The translations under genes and the position numbers were made by a program. A stretch of DNA of 43,894 nucleotides from positions 1-43,894 of the forward strand of contig CACZHT010000024.1 in the NCBI GenBank assembly GCA_902781045.1. The letters are read 5' to 3'. The stretch is from an uncultured Bacteroidales bacterium (GTDB lineage Bacteria; Bacteroidota; Bacteroidia; Bacteroidales; Muribaculaceae). Positions 8,734 through 17,521 of this stretch are shown here, one piece after another (position 1 is the first letter of the stretch; each line of letters starts with the position of its first letter). Below the pieces are notes generated by a model. It ran no database searches. It was given only the letters and a program-made list of their open reading frames with translations, and was not told the DNA's origin.

Positions 8734-11016
8734 ATGAACATGAGAAAGTCAATGCTTGCCATGAGCACACTGGCTGTGGCGGCTGTGGCAGTGGCCGGCT
8801 TGCCGCGAGTCATCCGCACCACCACACTGTCGCCCCAAGTGAAGCAACCCACCATCGAGCGCCGCACGATGCCGGCGGCTCGTCCCGTGCTGGCACCCCG
8901 TGCCGCACAAGGCACACTGCAGGCCGCGTTCAGCATACAGGGCGCATCGTCGCAGCAAACGGTGTGGAGCGAGAACTTTGACACCGGTGCCGCAGGCTGG
9001 ACGCTGGGGCGCGACGGCGAGAACTACTTCGGCTGGGAACTCAAGAAGTCGACCGACAGCCATGCCTATAGCGTTATCGACCCCGACGACGCGCAGTCGC
9101 TCTTCATCGTAGGGCCTTACCAGACCTGGCGGCGCAACATTGCCCATGCCACCAGCACAGCCATCGATGTGCCTGCCAATGGTGCGCTGCATGCCCATGT
9201 CGGCTACAGCCAGAACATGAACGACTATGCCGTGCTCACCATCACGGCCTCAACCGACGACTTTGCCACCAGCACCACCCTGTGGAGCAGCGACCAGGAG
9301 ACCGGCGAGGTCAGCTGGCGATGGCATGCCCTTGAGCTTCCGCTCGATGGACTGGCAGGTCAGACCGTGCAGCTCCGGTTCACCTATGGCCCGGGCTTGA
9401 AGGATGCTTTCGGCACCGGTGGCTATATGGCCGACTTCTATGTCGACGGCCTCAGGGTGACAGGTGTCGACGAGATTGACCACATCGATGTCAAGACGGG
9501 CGAGCAGGTGCAGTTTGTCGACCTGTCGAGAGGCGACGTGACCGCATGGCAGTGGACACTGGATGGCGGCACTCCCGCCACCAGCAGCGACCCGGCTCCC
9601 ACCGTCTACTACACCCGCGACGGCAACTACGACGTGGCCCTGACCGTGACCGACGCGCAGGGAAAGACCAGCACGGTCACCAAGCCCGGCTTTGTGCGTG
9701 TGACCGGCGATGCCCCGGTGGCACGCATCCTGCCCCCCGCCACATTCCGCTACGACGAGACCCATCTGCCCATGGTGTGCCCATTGGTGCCGGTGCAGTA
9801 TGCCGACGCATCCAGCGGTTTCCCCACACAGTGGCAATGGAACTTCACGGCCACCGACCCTGCCACGTCGACCGAGCAGGCTCCCACAGTGGCCTATCAT
9901 CACATGTATGAGCAGAGTGTGACACTCGACGTAGCCAACGAGCACGGCGCATCGCGCGACTCAATCGGGGTGTCGGTCGAGTATGAGGGCTACATCAGCA
10001 ACCTCTTGCCCGAAGACTATCCCGTGACCTACGACCTGGACGGTGAGGGCACCTTCCCCGGTTGCAACCGCATGAAGATCAACGCCTACGGCGAGCGCTT
10101 CGGCAAGCCGTCGCGTCCCATTCTGGTCTATGGCGCACTGGTGTTCTTCGAGACCGCCAGTGCCCAGGCACTGACCGACCAGATTGCCAACATCGGTGTG
10201 CACCTCTACACCAGCAAGGACGGCCTGCCTGACCAGCGTCGTGAGTCGATGTGGTGGCGCGTGGTGGACCTCTACACCAACACCAGCACCACGTTGCGCG
10301 GCACAATGTTTGAGTTTGACCCACAGGTGGTTGACGAGGAGTTTTTCATCACTGTTGACGGCATCCCCGAGTGGAACGACTCGTGCGACGTGTCGTTTGC
10401 CATGGCTGCCCTGCGCGACCACGACAACACGGCCTATATGCAGGTGCGTGACCAGTGGCGCCCGGTGGCCGGCTACTTCGACCGCGAGCGCAGCCACACG
10501 TCGTTCTACATCATGCCGCTGGTGGCCCACTCGGTCATCACCCTGTTGCCCGTGGGCACCGACGAGGTTGAGCTTCCGGCACAAGGCGGCCAAGTCGAGC
10601 AGCAGATTTTCTCGCTCTTCGGCTACGACCTGCCGGAGACCGGAGTCGACTGGTTGCGCTTTGAGGGCGCGCCCAACGACATCACGCTCGACACCCTGCG
10701 TGTCACCTGCGACCCACTGCCCGCCGGCATGACCAGCCGCGAGGCCATTGTCACCTTTACCGACCGCATCCAGGCCTCTAGCATCCAGGTGCGCTTTGTG
10801 CAGCGTGCCGGCCAGACCCCGTTGCGCGGCGACGTGAATGGTGACGGAGTGGTCGACATAGTCGATGTCAACACCATTATCAATGTCATGCTGGGTAAGA
10901 CCGTGCGTGACGAGGTGCGAGCCGCAAGCGATGTGACCGGCGACGGACAGGTCGACATCGTGGATGCCAACCTGGTGATTAACCTCATGCTGGGCAAGGC
11001 CAGTTCAGGTATCTAG
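8734..11016 (+). CDS. Secreted PKD-domain protein with C-terminal dockerin type I pair
   Basis: A 760-residue exported protein with a hydrophobic N-terminus (MLAMSTLAVAAVAVAG). Residues about 74-245 form a jelly-roll, choice-of-anchor/MAM-like domain starting WSENFDTGAAGWTL. Two PKD-like domains follow (about 250-328 with WQWTLDGGTP, and 330-410 with WQWNFTATDP). A beta-rich middle of unknown role (about 415-610) and an Ig-like part come next. The C-terminus carries two EF-hand-like dockerin repeats (GDVNGDGVVDIVDVN and SDVTGDGQVDIVDAN, each ending INxMLGK). Dockerins bind calcium and cohesins in clostridial cellulosomes; here no cohesin was seen, so a surface-sorting or assembly role is only an inference. 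Its layout resembles the protein at 31265, which carries a T9SS tail instead. Confidence 0.88.
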   Translation: MNMRKSMLAMSTLAVAAVAVAGLPRVIRTTTLSPQVKQPTIERRTMPAARPVLAPRAAQGTLQAAFSIQGASSQQTVWSENFDTGAAGWTLGRDGENYFGWELKKSTDSHAYSVIDPDDAQSLFIVGPYQTWRRNIAHATSTAIDVPANGALHAHVGYSQNMNDYAVLTITASTDDFATSTTLWSSDQETGEVSWRWHALELPLDGLAGQTVQLRFTYGPGLKDAFGTGGYMADFYVDGLRVTGVDEIDHIDVKTGEQVQFVDLSRGDVTAWQWTLDGGTPATSSDPAPTVYYTRDGNYDVALTVTDAQGKTSTVTKPGFVRVTGDAPVARILPPATFRYDETHLPMVCPLVPVQYADASSGFPTQWQWNFTATDPATSTEQAPTVAYHHMYEQSVTLDVANEHGASRDSIGVSVEYEGYISNLLPEDYPVTYDLDGEGTFPGCNRMKINAYGERFGKPSRPILVYGALVFFETASAQALTDQIANIGVHLYTSKDGLPDQRRESMWWRVVDLYTNTSTTLRGTMFEFDPQVVDEEFFITVDGIPEWNDSCDVSFAMAALRDHDNTAYMQVRDQWRPVAGYFDRERSHTSFYIMPLVAHSVITLLPVGTDEVELPAQGGQVEQQIFSLFGYDLPETGVDWLRFEGAPNDITLDTLRVTCDPLPAGMTSREAIVTFTDRIQASSIQVRFVQRAGQTPLRGDVNGDGVVDIVDVNTIINVMLGKTVRDEVRAASDVTGDGQVDIVDANLVINLMLGKASSGI

Positions 11017-11041
11017 GCCTAATCTGACAGGATTCTGACAA

Positions 11042-11090
11042 AGGAGGGTGTGCACAGTGAAAGATGTGCACACCCTCCTCTCGTTCTTTT
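11042..11090 (+). terminator. Terminator between convergent dockerin genes
   Basis: A 15-bp perfect stem (11042-11056 with 11065-11079) with an 8-nt loop is followed by TCTCGTTCTTTT. It lies 25 nt past one dockerin gene and about 25 nt before the stop of the convergent one, so it may act on both strands. Confidence 0.85.
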
Positions 11091-11115
11091 GAAGTCTTCA
11101 GCTATCGTTGCTGCA

Positions 11116-13488
11116 CTACTTGCCGAGCATGATGTTGATCACGGCATTGACATCGGCGATGTCGACCACTTGGTTGCCCGTGGTGTCGCTTGCTGCCAGT
11201 GTCTCGTCGCTGGCAGGGTTGCCCAGCATGGCGTTGATGACATGATTGACATCGGCGATGTCGACCACACCGTCGCGGTTGACATCGCATGGGTGGTGCC
11301 ACCCACCCTGTGGCTCATAATCATAGATGAGCTCGATGCCCGGAATGTCGAGCGTGTAGTCCTGCCCCGAGGCTGGCGAGTCCATGGCCAGATTGATGTA
11401 GACCAGTCCCAGCGGATAGATGCCCTGGTCGGTGGCATCGCACCACTGCTCGGTGAACAGAGTATAGGTCAGCTCATCGCCGTCGATGGTGGGCAGCTCA
11501 ACATAGTTGAGAATCTGTGAGCCCGTGTTCTGCACGGTCGAGAAGGTGACTCGTCCCAGCGACAGGTCTCCCGGACGCACACGCAGCCTGATGGCTTGTG
11601 GCAAGCCCCACAGCTGCACACGCTTGCTCAGACGCACATAGGGGTTTCGCGACGATGAACCGGTGAAGGTGATGCGCAGACCATTGTCGAGCGCGGTGAC
11701 CACGCGGTTCTTGCCGCCGCTTTGTGTCACGCTCCAGGTGTCGGGGTCGATGGGGGCGTTCTCGACGGTGGTGACCTCGCCCTTGGCGTTCTCGACACGC
11801 ACCACCAGGGTGGCATCGAAGTTCTCGCCGGTGCCGGTGACTGTCGTGCGACCGTCGGCCACGGCATGCAGCACGCAGTCCTCGTCGATGCGGCACACGC
11901 CGGGGTCAGCTACTGTCCACTGCATGATGGTGGGGTCGACCAGATCGTTGTTATATCCACTGACGCCCAGCACCTGGATGGGGTAGGGGTGCAGCTCGTC
12001 GATGACCACACTGTCGCAGCGCAGACGCTTGCTGGCGTTGACGATGCTCACTGTCTGCTCAGTGACAATGGTGTCGGCCAGTGTAGCATAGATTTTGCCT
12101 ACTGCCGGAGTGGGCGAGGCGATGAACGTGCCGTCGGGTGTGAAGTGCCCCACCTGCGGGTCGCAGCTGAAGGTGCATCCCTGCTGGTCGCGCGTCTTGA
12201 GCACGCCATAGCGGTTGTAGCCCCACACGCCGAAGCGCAACCTGGCCGAGATGGACACGTTGTAGCATCGTGGCTCGAAGTGCAGCATGCCGATGGCCTC
12301 GTCCTGTGGCGAGGTGGCATAGAGCACAAAGCCGTTGCCCACGGCGCGCACCGAGCCATCGCTGGGGTGGTTGACCACCTCGTCGCCCACCACCATGCAA
12401 CTTGAGCCGCCGCCGTCCAGGTTCACCGCATGGGCGGCTCCCAGTGCCTGAAAGATGCCGTAGGCCTCCTTGAGCGTGACCCCCACGCTCTCGGCCCAGC
12501 GGCCATCGATGACAACGAAGAACACGCGGGTGCTGTCGGCGCTCATGCCCACGCATGTGCGTGGATGGCGTTCGGCCCAGTCCTCACGGAAGATGCCGTC
12601 GCGCATGAACAAGTGGTCGCTGCCACCCACCATCTCCTTGAGGGCGATGTCGCGGTCGGGAAACTGACGCAGACTGGTGCGAAGGGTGACATCGACCGCA
12701 TCGCCCGGTTGCATGGCCTCGGCTATGCTCACATGGTTGCCCTGCATCCACAGGTAGGCCTTGCCGTCGGGTATGGCCAGGGCTTCGCCGGTAGCGTTAA
12801 TCACCTGCTCGACCACGCAGTGCTCTGTGCCCTGGTGGTGCCATTTGAACGGTTGCTCCTGTGGTGCAAGCATCACCAGCTTGCCGCTGGCGCAAGTGTA
12901 GGTGCTGGGCCCATAGGCGCGGGTGAAAAGGATGGTGCGGTTCTCGCCCGAATTTTCGGGATTGTTCATCTTGCCGATGGTTGTGGTTGTGCCATTGTGA
13001 GAGTAGGTGGCCTTGAAGTCGATGCGGTCGATGTAAGGCCGGTGGCTCTCGTCCAGGGCAAAACTGGCACGTCCGGTGGGGGCGACCATCACCTGACCGT
13101 TGGTCACCTGACCCGAGGTGGGCACGCCCACCTGGTCGCTGGGGGTCGTGCGGTAGAAGTCGCCGTTGGTGACTCCGACCACCTCGCGCCCGGCAGCACG
13201 CATGCGACTCGCCACACTGACGGGTGTCTCACAGCCCACCGAGCGGTCGCCCCCCAGCCATGACTCCAGCTCGATGTAGGGATTGGTCAGGTCGAGCGTC
13301 ATCACACTCACCTTGAGCGGCATCGCTGCCAGGTCATATTTGGCAAATTCCACTCCCGGCCCCACAGGGTGGGGGTAGATGAGTGTGTCCACGTCGTAGG
13401 CCTTGCCGTCGAGTGTCCACTGGTCGCGCGCACCGGCGCACAATGCCAGTGCCACGACCAGTGACAATAGTGTAATGTTGCGTTTCAT
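11116..13488 (-). CDS. Secreted phosphodiester glycosidase (NAGPA-like) with dockerin pair
   Basis: A 790-residue exported protein (signal peptide MKRNITLLSLVVALALCAGA). Residues about 60-395 form a phosphodiester glycosidase (NAGPA/DUF2233) domain: GVTNGDFYR near the start and NLDGGGSSCMVV in the usual C-terminal motif region. Known family members remove N-acetylglucosamine linked through a phosphodiester. The middle (about 490-570) is Big-2-like, followed by a beta sandwich. The C-terminus holds two dockerin repeats (CDVNRDGVVDIADVN, then SDTTGNQVVDIADVN, where a calcium-loop Asp is replaced by Asn). It starts 10 nt after the stop of the upstream dockerin gene, so the two form one operon. 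The natural substrate (glycan phosphodiester, teichoic or glycolipid) is not known. Confidence 0.88.
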   Translation of the reverse strand: MKRNITLLSLVVALALCAGARDQWTLDGKAYDVDTLIYPHPVGPGVEFAKYDLAAMPLKVSVMTLDLTNPYIELESWLGGDRSVGCETPVSVASRMRAAGREVVGVTNGDFYRTTPSDQVGVPTSGQVTNGQVMVAPTGRASFALDESHRPYIDRIDFKATYSHNGTTTTIGKMNNPENSGENRTILFTRAYGPSTYTCASGKLVMLAPQEQPFKWHHQGTEHCVVEQVINATGEALAIPDGKAYLWMQGNHVSIAEAMQPGDAVDVTLRTSLRQFPDRDIALKEMVGGSDHLFMRDGIFREDWAERHPRTCVGMSADSTRVFFVVIDGRWAESVGVTLKEAYGIFQALGAAHAVNLDGGGSSCMVVGDEVVNHPSDGSVRAVGNGFVLYATSPQDEAIGMLHFEPRCYNVSISARLRFGVWGYNRYGVLKTRDQQGCTFSCDPQVGHFTPDGTFIASPTPAVGKIYATLADTIVTEQTVSIVNASKRLRCDSVVIDELHPYPIQVLGVSGYNNDLVDPTIMQWTVADPGVCRIDEDCVLHAVADGRTTVTGTGENFDATLVVRVENAKGEVTTVENAPIDPDTWSVTQSGGKNRVVTALDNGLRITFTGSSSRNPYVRLSKRVQLWGLPQAIRLRVRPGDLSLGRVTFSTVQNTGSQILNYVELPTIDGDELTYTLFTEQWCDATDQGIYPLGLVYINLAMDSPASGQDYTLDIPGIELIYDYEPQGGWHHPCDVNRDGVVDIADVNHVINAMLGNPASDETLAASDTTGNQVVDIADVNAVINIMLGK

Positions 13489-13498
13489 CGTCAGGTGT

Positions 13499-14878
13499 CT
13501 ATTTTCCCAACATGATGTTGATCACGGCATTGACATCGGCGATGTCAATGTCTCCATTGCCTGTCACATCGCCGGATGCAGTGCGTTCGGCCTTGCCCAG
13601 CATCATGTTGATCACGGCGTTGACATCGGCGATGTCGACCTGGCCGTTGCCAGTCACGTCGCCCGGCACACCGGGGCTGTCGGGGGTCACACCCTTGCCA
13701 ATCTTGTAGACCGCCATGCCGTTGTAGGCCTTGAAGGTGAACAATGTGACCACTTCGTTGCCGTCGGTGTCAATGCTCTTGTCGATGGTGAAGCAGTGCA
13801 CACGCAGCCCCGAGTCGTTGACCTTGCCCAGCGAGTCGGCCGGCACCTGCCAGTAAGGCTGCATGCCGGCAAAGGTCTGTCCCTCGCCCATCTCGCAGAT
13901 GCGAGCTTGGCACCCGTGCCCGTTGCCGTTCATGTCGGCCTTGACGTAGACAAAGAAGTTGCGTCCGTCCAGCGAAAACTCGGTGCAGCCGTTGGGTGTC
14001 AGTTGCGGCTGCAATGCCGGGTCGACCCCCTCGAACGTGTCGTAGATGCTCCCGTCGATGCTGTAGAGCACCGGAGCGGCATCGAAGCAGTCGATGTAGA
14101 ACAGCTCGCCGGCATAGTCGTCATCGCCCTGTTGCACCATCTTGATGACGGGGGCCAGGCTGAAGCCGGTCTTTTTCTCGGGATAGAAGTCGACAAAGTC
14201 CAGATAAGGGTCGCCGTCGAAACCACCCTCCCAGTCGCCGCCCTGGTCGGCGTGCATGCGATAGACGGTGGGGAAGCCTGGGTCGGCAGTCGCCCCGGCC
14301 ACGGTCATGATGTTGCATTCGGCCTGCTCAAGGGTCAGGTCGCCCAACACGTCCAGGTAGTCGGTGCGCTGCGGTGCCTCGCCCTTGTCCATCTCGACGA
14401 CGAGCGTCAGTTCGCCCGTCTCGGTGTCGACCAGATAGACCGGCACGGTGACCTGTACATTACTGGTCATCGGAGCCACCCACAGATGGCCGAAGTTGTC
14501 GCGCCCCACGCTGGCCACGCCCAGGAAGCGACCGTAGGGCTGGCCGTCCAGTGTGAGGTCCAGGTCGGGCAGGGGAGTGCCGTCGATGGCGCTGAAGCGG
14601 TGCAGCACCGACTGCGAGATGGAGTCGCCGCCAACAATGACGAGCTTCTCCTCACTGCGGCCCACATAGATCACGTCGCCAATCATCGTGGCCGTGCGGG
14701 CACGCTGGTTGCAGATGGCGTCGGCGGTGTAGGCTGCCGGGGTGTGCACGCGGTCATAAATCCACTGGTTGGCGATGCTGATGCCATTGACGGTGGCATA
14801 CTGCTGGTTGTCAGTCACGGCCCAGACACTGCTCATGGCTGTGAGGACAAGAATCAATAGGAGTAATGATTTTTTCAT
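13499..14878 (-). CDS. Secreted propeller-like protein with dockerin pair
   Basis: A 459-residue exported protein (signal peptide MKKSLLLLILVLTAMSSVWA). The body (about 25-400) is a beta-strand-rich fold with recurring blade-like segments (ATMIGDVIYVGRS, HLWVAPMTSN, FFVYVKADMNG), consistent with a beta propeller but without a named family I can assign. The C-terminus has two near-identical dockerin repeats (GDVTGNGQVDIADVN and GDVTGNGDIDIADVN, each followed by AVIN and MLGK). First gene of a two-gene operon with the phosphodiester glycosidase. The DNA of its last dockerin repeat is identical over 36 nt (13511-13546) to that of the glycosidase gene (11128-11163). Confidence 0.82.
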   Translation of the reverse strand: MKKSLLLLILVLTAMSSVWAVTDNQQYATVNGISIANQWIYDRVHTPAAYTADAICNQRARTATMIGDVIYVGRSEEKLVIVGGDSISQSVLHRFSAIDGTPLPDLDLTLDGQPYGRFLGVASVGRDNFGHLWVAPMTSNVQVTVPVYLVDTETGELTLVVEMDKGEAPQRTDYLDVLGDLTLEQAECNIMTVAGATADPGFPTVYRMHADQGGDWEGGFDGDPYLDFVDFYPEKKTGFSLAPVIKMVQQGDDDYAGELFYIDCFDAAPVLYSIDGSIYDTFEGVDPALQPQLTPNGCTEFSLDGRNFFVYVKADMNGNGHGCQARICEMGEGQTFAGMQPYWQVPADSLGKVNDSGLRVHCFTIDKSIDTDGNEVVTLFTFKAYNGMAVYKIGKGVTPDSPGVPGDVTGNGQVDIADVNAVINMMLGKAERTASGDVTGNGDIDIADVNAVINIMLGK

Positions 14879-14916
14879 AATGTTTAGGCTTTTAAGTTAA
14901 CTTTTAAAATTTGCGG

Positions 14917-14947
14917 CTAAATTAGTAATAATATTTTGCTTGTGCAA
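14917..14947 (-). promoter_or_regulatory. Probable promoter of the two-gene dockerin operon
   Basis: On the minus strand TAATTTAG (14917-14924), one base off TAnnTTTG, lies 19 nt from TTGC (14944-14947). It sits about 40 nt upstream of the first ATG. Confidence 0.5.
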
Positions 14948-15090
14948 GTCTTTTTCGGTGCGATGTGTCACGCGTGCTGCTCACCACCATGCTGAAATGT
15001 GGACGTTGAAATTGATTACAGCGATATTGAAAAATTGTCAATAATACAAAAATAATGTTTATATGGTGTACAACCTATTTGTTTTGGGCT

Positions 15091-15098
15091 TATATTTG
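15091..15098 (+). promoter_or_regulatory. -7 box for nagA
   Basis: TATATTTG matches TAnnTTTG and lies 35 nt before the nagA start; no matching -33 box at the standard distance. Confidence 0.5.
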
Positions 15099-15133
15099 CA
15101 CTGGAATTAGAAATTTAGACGAGAGAGCATGAG

Positions 15134-16285
15134 ATGTTGACACAGATATACAACGGACATATCCTTACACCCGAGGGATGGATCAACCAGGGTTCGGTCG
15201 TTTTTGCCGATGGGCGCATTGTCGAGGTGTCGCGTGGCAGTAACATCGTGGACAAGGTTGACCACACCGTCGATGCCCAGGGCATGAACGTGGTGCCGGG
15301 GGGCATCGAGTTGCACTGTCATGGCGGTGGTGGCAGCGACTATATGGAGGGGACCGAGGAGGCCTTCCGCACGGCCACGCGCGCACACATGCGTCATGGC
15401 ACGACGGCTATGTTTCCCACACTTTCGTCGGCCACACTGCCTATGATTGAAGCTGCCTGCCAGACGTGCGACCGCCTGATGCGTGAGCCTGCATCGCCCA
15501 TCATGGGGCTGCACCTTGAGGGACCGTATTTCAACCCCCGGCGCGCCGGCGCGCAGATGCCCGACATCATCCGTCTGCCCGACCCCGACGAGTATCATCA
15601 CATCATCGAGGACTATGAGTGTGTGCGCAGGTGGGATGCTGCCCCCGAGCTGCCTGGAGCGCTTGAGTTTGCGAGATATGTAACCAGCAAAGGCGTGGTG
15701 GCGGCTATCGGCCACACCGATGCCGAGTATCCCGAGGTCAAGGCGGCATTCGATGCCGGGTACACCCATGCCACCCACTTCTATAACGGCATGCCGGGAT
15801 TTCACAACGTGCGAGAGTTCAAACATGCCGGTACGGTCGAGAGCATTTACTTGCTCGACGGCATGAGTGTCGAAATCATTGCCGACGGCATCCATGTGCC
15901 GATGCCCATCCTGCGTCTGGTGCACCGCATGAAGGGAGTCGAGCGCACGGCACTGGTCACCGATGCCCTGGCAGTCACCGACAGCGACAGCGACAAGGCG
16001 TTCGACCCGCGTGTCATCATCGAGGACGGCGTGTGCAAGCTCTCGGACCGATCGGCTTTGGCAGGAAGCATCGCCACGATGGATCGCCTGATACGCACCA
16101 TGGTCATGCAGGCGGGCATCCCCCTACACGATGCTGTGCGCATGGCCAGTGAGACACCGGCACGCATCATGGGCATCTATGACCGCAAGGGCAGCATACA
16201 GCGAGGCAAGGATGCCGACATACTCATCCTGGATGACAATTGCAATCTGCATGCGGTCTATGCTATGGGCAAGCTGGTGGAGTAG
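15134..16285 (+). CDS. nagA: N-acetylglucosamine-6-phosphate deacetylase
   Basis: A 383-residue cytoplasmic amidohydrolase that removes acetate from GlcNAc-6-phosphate, giving glucosamine-6-phosphate for glycolysis or cell-wall recycling. Family marks are visible: the metal-site region IELHCHGGGGSDYM, the HLEGPYFNPRRAGAQ motif, the metal histidines in GHTDAEY and THFYNGM, the substrate-binding ADGIHV and the catalytic Asp in LVTDALAV. Length is normal for the family. No nagB or transporter lies nearby; the gene stands alone between a divergent operon and tRNA-His. A nearby ATG at 15129 is out of frame. Confidence 0.96.
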   Translation: MLTQIYNGHILTPEGWINQGSVVFADGRIVEVSRGSNIVDKVDHTVDAQGMNVVPGGIELHCHGGGGSDYMEGTEEAFRTATRAHMRHGTTAMFPTLSSATLPMIEAACQTCDRLMREPASPIMGLHLEGPYFNPRRAGAQMPDIIRLPDPDEYHHIIEDYECVRRWDAAPELPGALEFARYVTSKGVVAAIGHTDAEYPEVKAAFDAGYTHATHFYNGMPGFHNVREFKHAGTVESIYLLDGMSVEIIADGIHVPMPILRLVHRMKGVERTALVTDALAVTDSDSDKAFDPRVIIEDGVCKLSDRSALAGSIATMDRLIRTMVMQAGIPLHDAVRMASETPARIMGIYDRKGSIQRGKDADILILDDNCNLHAVYAMGKLVE

Positions 16286-16326
16286 CACGACAAAAATGCT
16301 GTTTTTTTCAAAAAATCACGACAAAA

Positions 16327-16358
16327 TTTGGCCAGTTCAGAAAAAGGTATTACCTTTG
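16327..16358 (+). promoter_or_regulatory. Promoter for tRNA-His
   Basis: -33 TTTG (16327-16330), 20-nt gap, -7 TACCTTTG (16351-16358), a full consensus match 22 nt upstream of the tRNA. Confidence 0.8.
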
Positions 16359-16379
16359 CAGTCGCAAATGCGAAACATG

Positions 16380-16456
<77 letters not shown>

Positions 16457-16460
16457 GCAA

Positions 16461-16493
16461 AGAGATTGGCAATATCGCCAATCTCTTTTTTTG
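16461..16493 (+). terminator. Rho-independent terminator of tRNA-His
   Basis: Perfect 10-bp stem (16461-16470 with 16477-16486), 6-nt loop and a run of T just after the tRNA. Confidence 0.92.
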
Positions 16494-16500
16494 TGTTTCT

Positions 16501-16532
16501 TTTGGATTTCTCGATTTTTATTGTGAACTTTG
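16501..16532 (+). promoter_or_regulatory. Probable promoter of the small exported protein
   Basis: -33 TTTG (16501-16504), 20-nt gap and GAACTTTG (16525-16532), one base off the -7 consensus, 27 nt before the ATG at 16560. Confidence 0.5.
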
Positions 16533-16559
16533 CATCCATTAACTAACACTGACACCACT

Positions 16560-17159
16560 ATGACACGAAAACTAATCTTGATGCTGTGCCTCACTGCCAT
16601 GGCACTGGGCATGACGGCGCAGAACAGCGTCGAACAACGCATCAATGTCATCCGCCAGGCCTACGCCAACCGAATGAATTTGATGCAGAATCAACCATAC
16701 GATGATGACTCCGACAAGGTCGACCGCCTCACCATCGCCTACAGCCGCATGTATCCCGGTACGGGAATGGCACGGTTCAAGGACACCTACTACTGGACCG
16801 ATGACGAGAACGAGGAATATATGCTCAAGCCCACGCTCTACTTCATGACGCGACAATACACTATGAACTCGGGCATCTATAAGTTCTATAACGAGTATTT
16901 GTTTGATGCCGAGACGGGTGAGCCGATGTTCATGCTTGTCACCACCGAGTTCGCCGACAAGCGGGAGTATCGCTTCTACTTCGACAAGGGCAAGCTCATC
17001 CGTCAGACGCCGGCCAAGATTGAGCCCATCAAGGATGGCGAACTGGAGCATGGCATCGAAGTGGACAAAAACGGCAAGGCCGTCGCCGCCAGCCTGCTCA
17101 AAGAAATGGAGGCCATCAAATCCAGTTTCCACGACCACATTCCCACCTACCCCTGGTAA
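16560..17159 (+). CDS. Small exported protein of unknown function
   Basis: A 199-residue protein with a clear signal peptide (MTRKLILMLCLTAMALGMTAQ). The start at 16560 was chosen because the upstream in-frame ATG (16530) sits inside the promoter and would place ten polar residues before the signal peptide. The mature part is rich in aromatic and charged residues (YYWTDDENEEYML, REYRFYFDKGKLIRQ) and looks like a small beta-rich periplasmic domain with a C-terminal helix. I do not recognise a named family. It stands alone after tRNA-His. Confidence 0.75.
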   Translation: MTRKLILMLCLTAMALGMTAQNSVEQRINVIRQAYANRMNLMQNQPYDDDSDKVDRLTIAYSRMYPGTGMARFKDTYYWTDDENEEYMLKPTLYFMTRQYTMNSGIYKFYNEYLFDAETGEPMFMLVTTEFADKREYRFYFDKGKLIRQTPAKIEPIKDGELEHGIEVDKNGKAVAASLLKEMEAIKSSFHDHIPTYPW

Positions 17160-17521
17160 ATTCTCTCTGACATGCTGGTTGATTCTGCTAGCAGGCAAAG
17201 CTATATGCTCTGCAAGTTGGATTAACAGTGGCTTCTTTACTCAAGTTTCTTGAGCACCTTACTCCTTTAATTCATATCTCAGCACATCAAGGCCTTTCTG
17301 CGTTAGATCATAGCGTTGGGAAGGGTTTCTTGGCTTGTCGGGAGCGGTTTGGGCTATAAAGCATTCCTTACTTTTCACCCATACCTCCAAGTAAGCAGCA
17401 AGCTCCCCCTCCCAGCTGGAGGGGAAGCCTGTTGCTCTACTAGAAATAAATGGGCTATTCGCTGCTGCTCGGTCGATCACGCGGCGTGCCGCTCCCTGCA
17501 ACAACGACTGGCGTCTGGCAT
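17160..17521. other. Spacer with a C/G-rich hairpin and a possible gene remnant
   Basis: No complete gene. On the minus strand, 17259-17504 is open for 81 codons and ends in a plausible C-terminus (QRYDLTQKGLDVLRYELKE), which reads like the tail of a winged-helix or similar protein; the rest runs through a palindrome (CCCCTCC 17406-17412 with GGAGGGG 17418-17424). It may be a decayed gene end; I cannot name the parent. Confidence 0.35.

Noticed and set aside
12430..14860. Plus-strand open frames (12430-13263, 13403-14860) opposite the two dockerin genes
   Set aside because: They are shadows of well-supported minus-strand genes with signal peptides and known domains; no promoter of their own.
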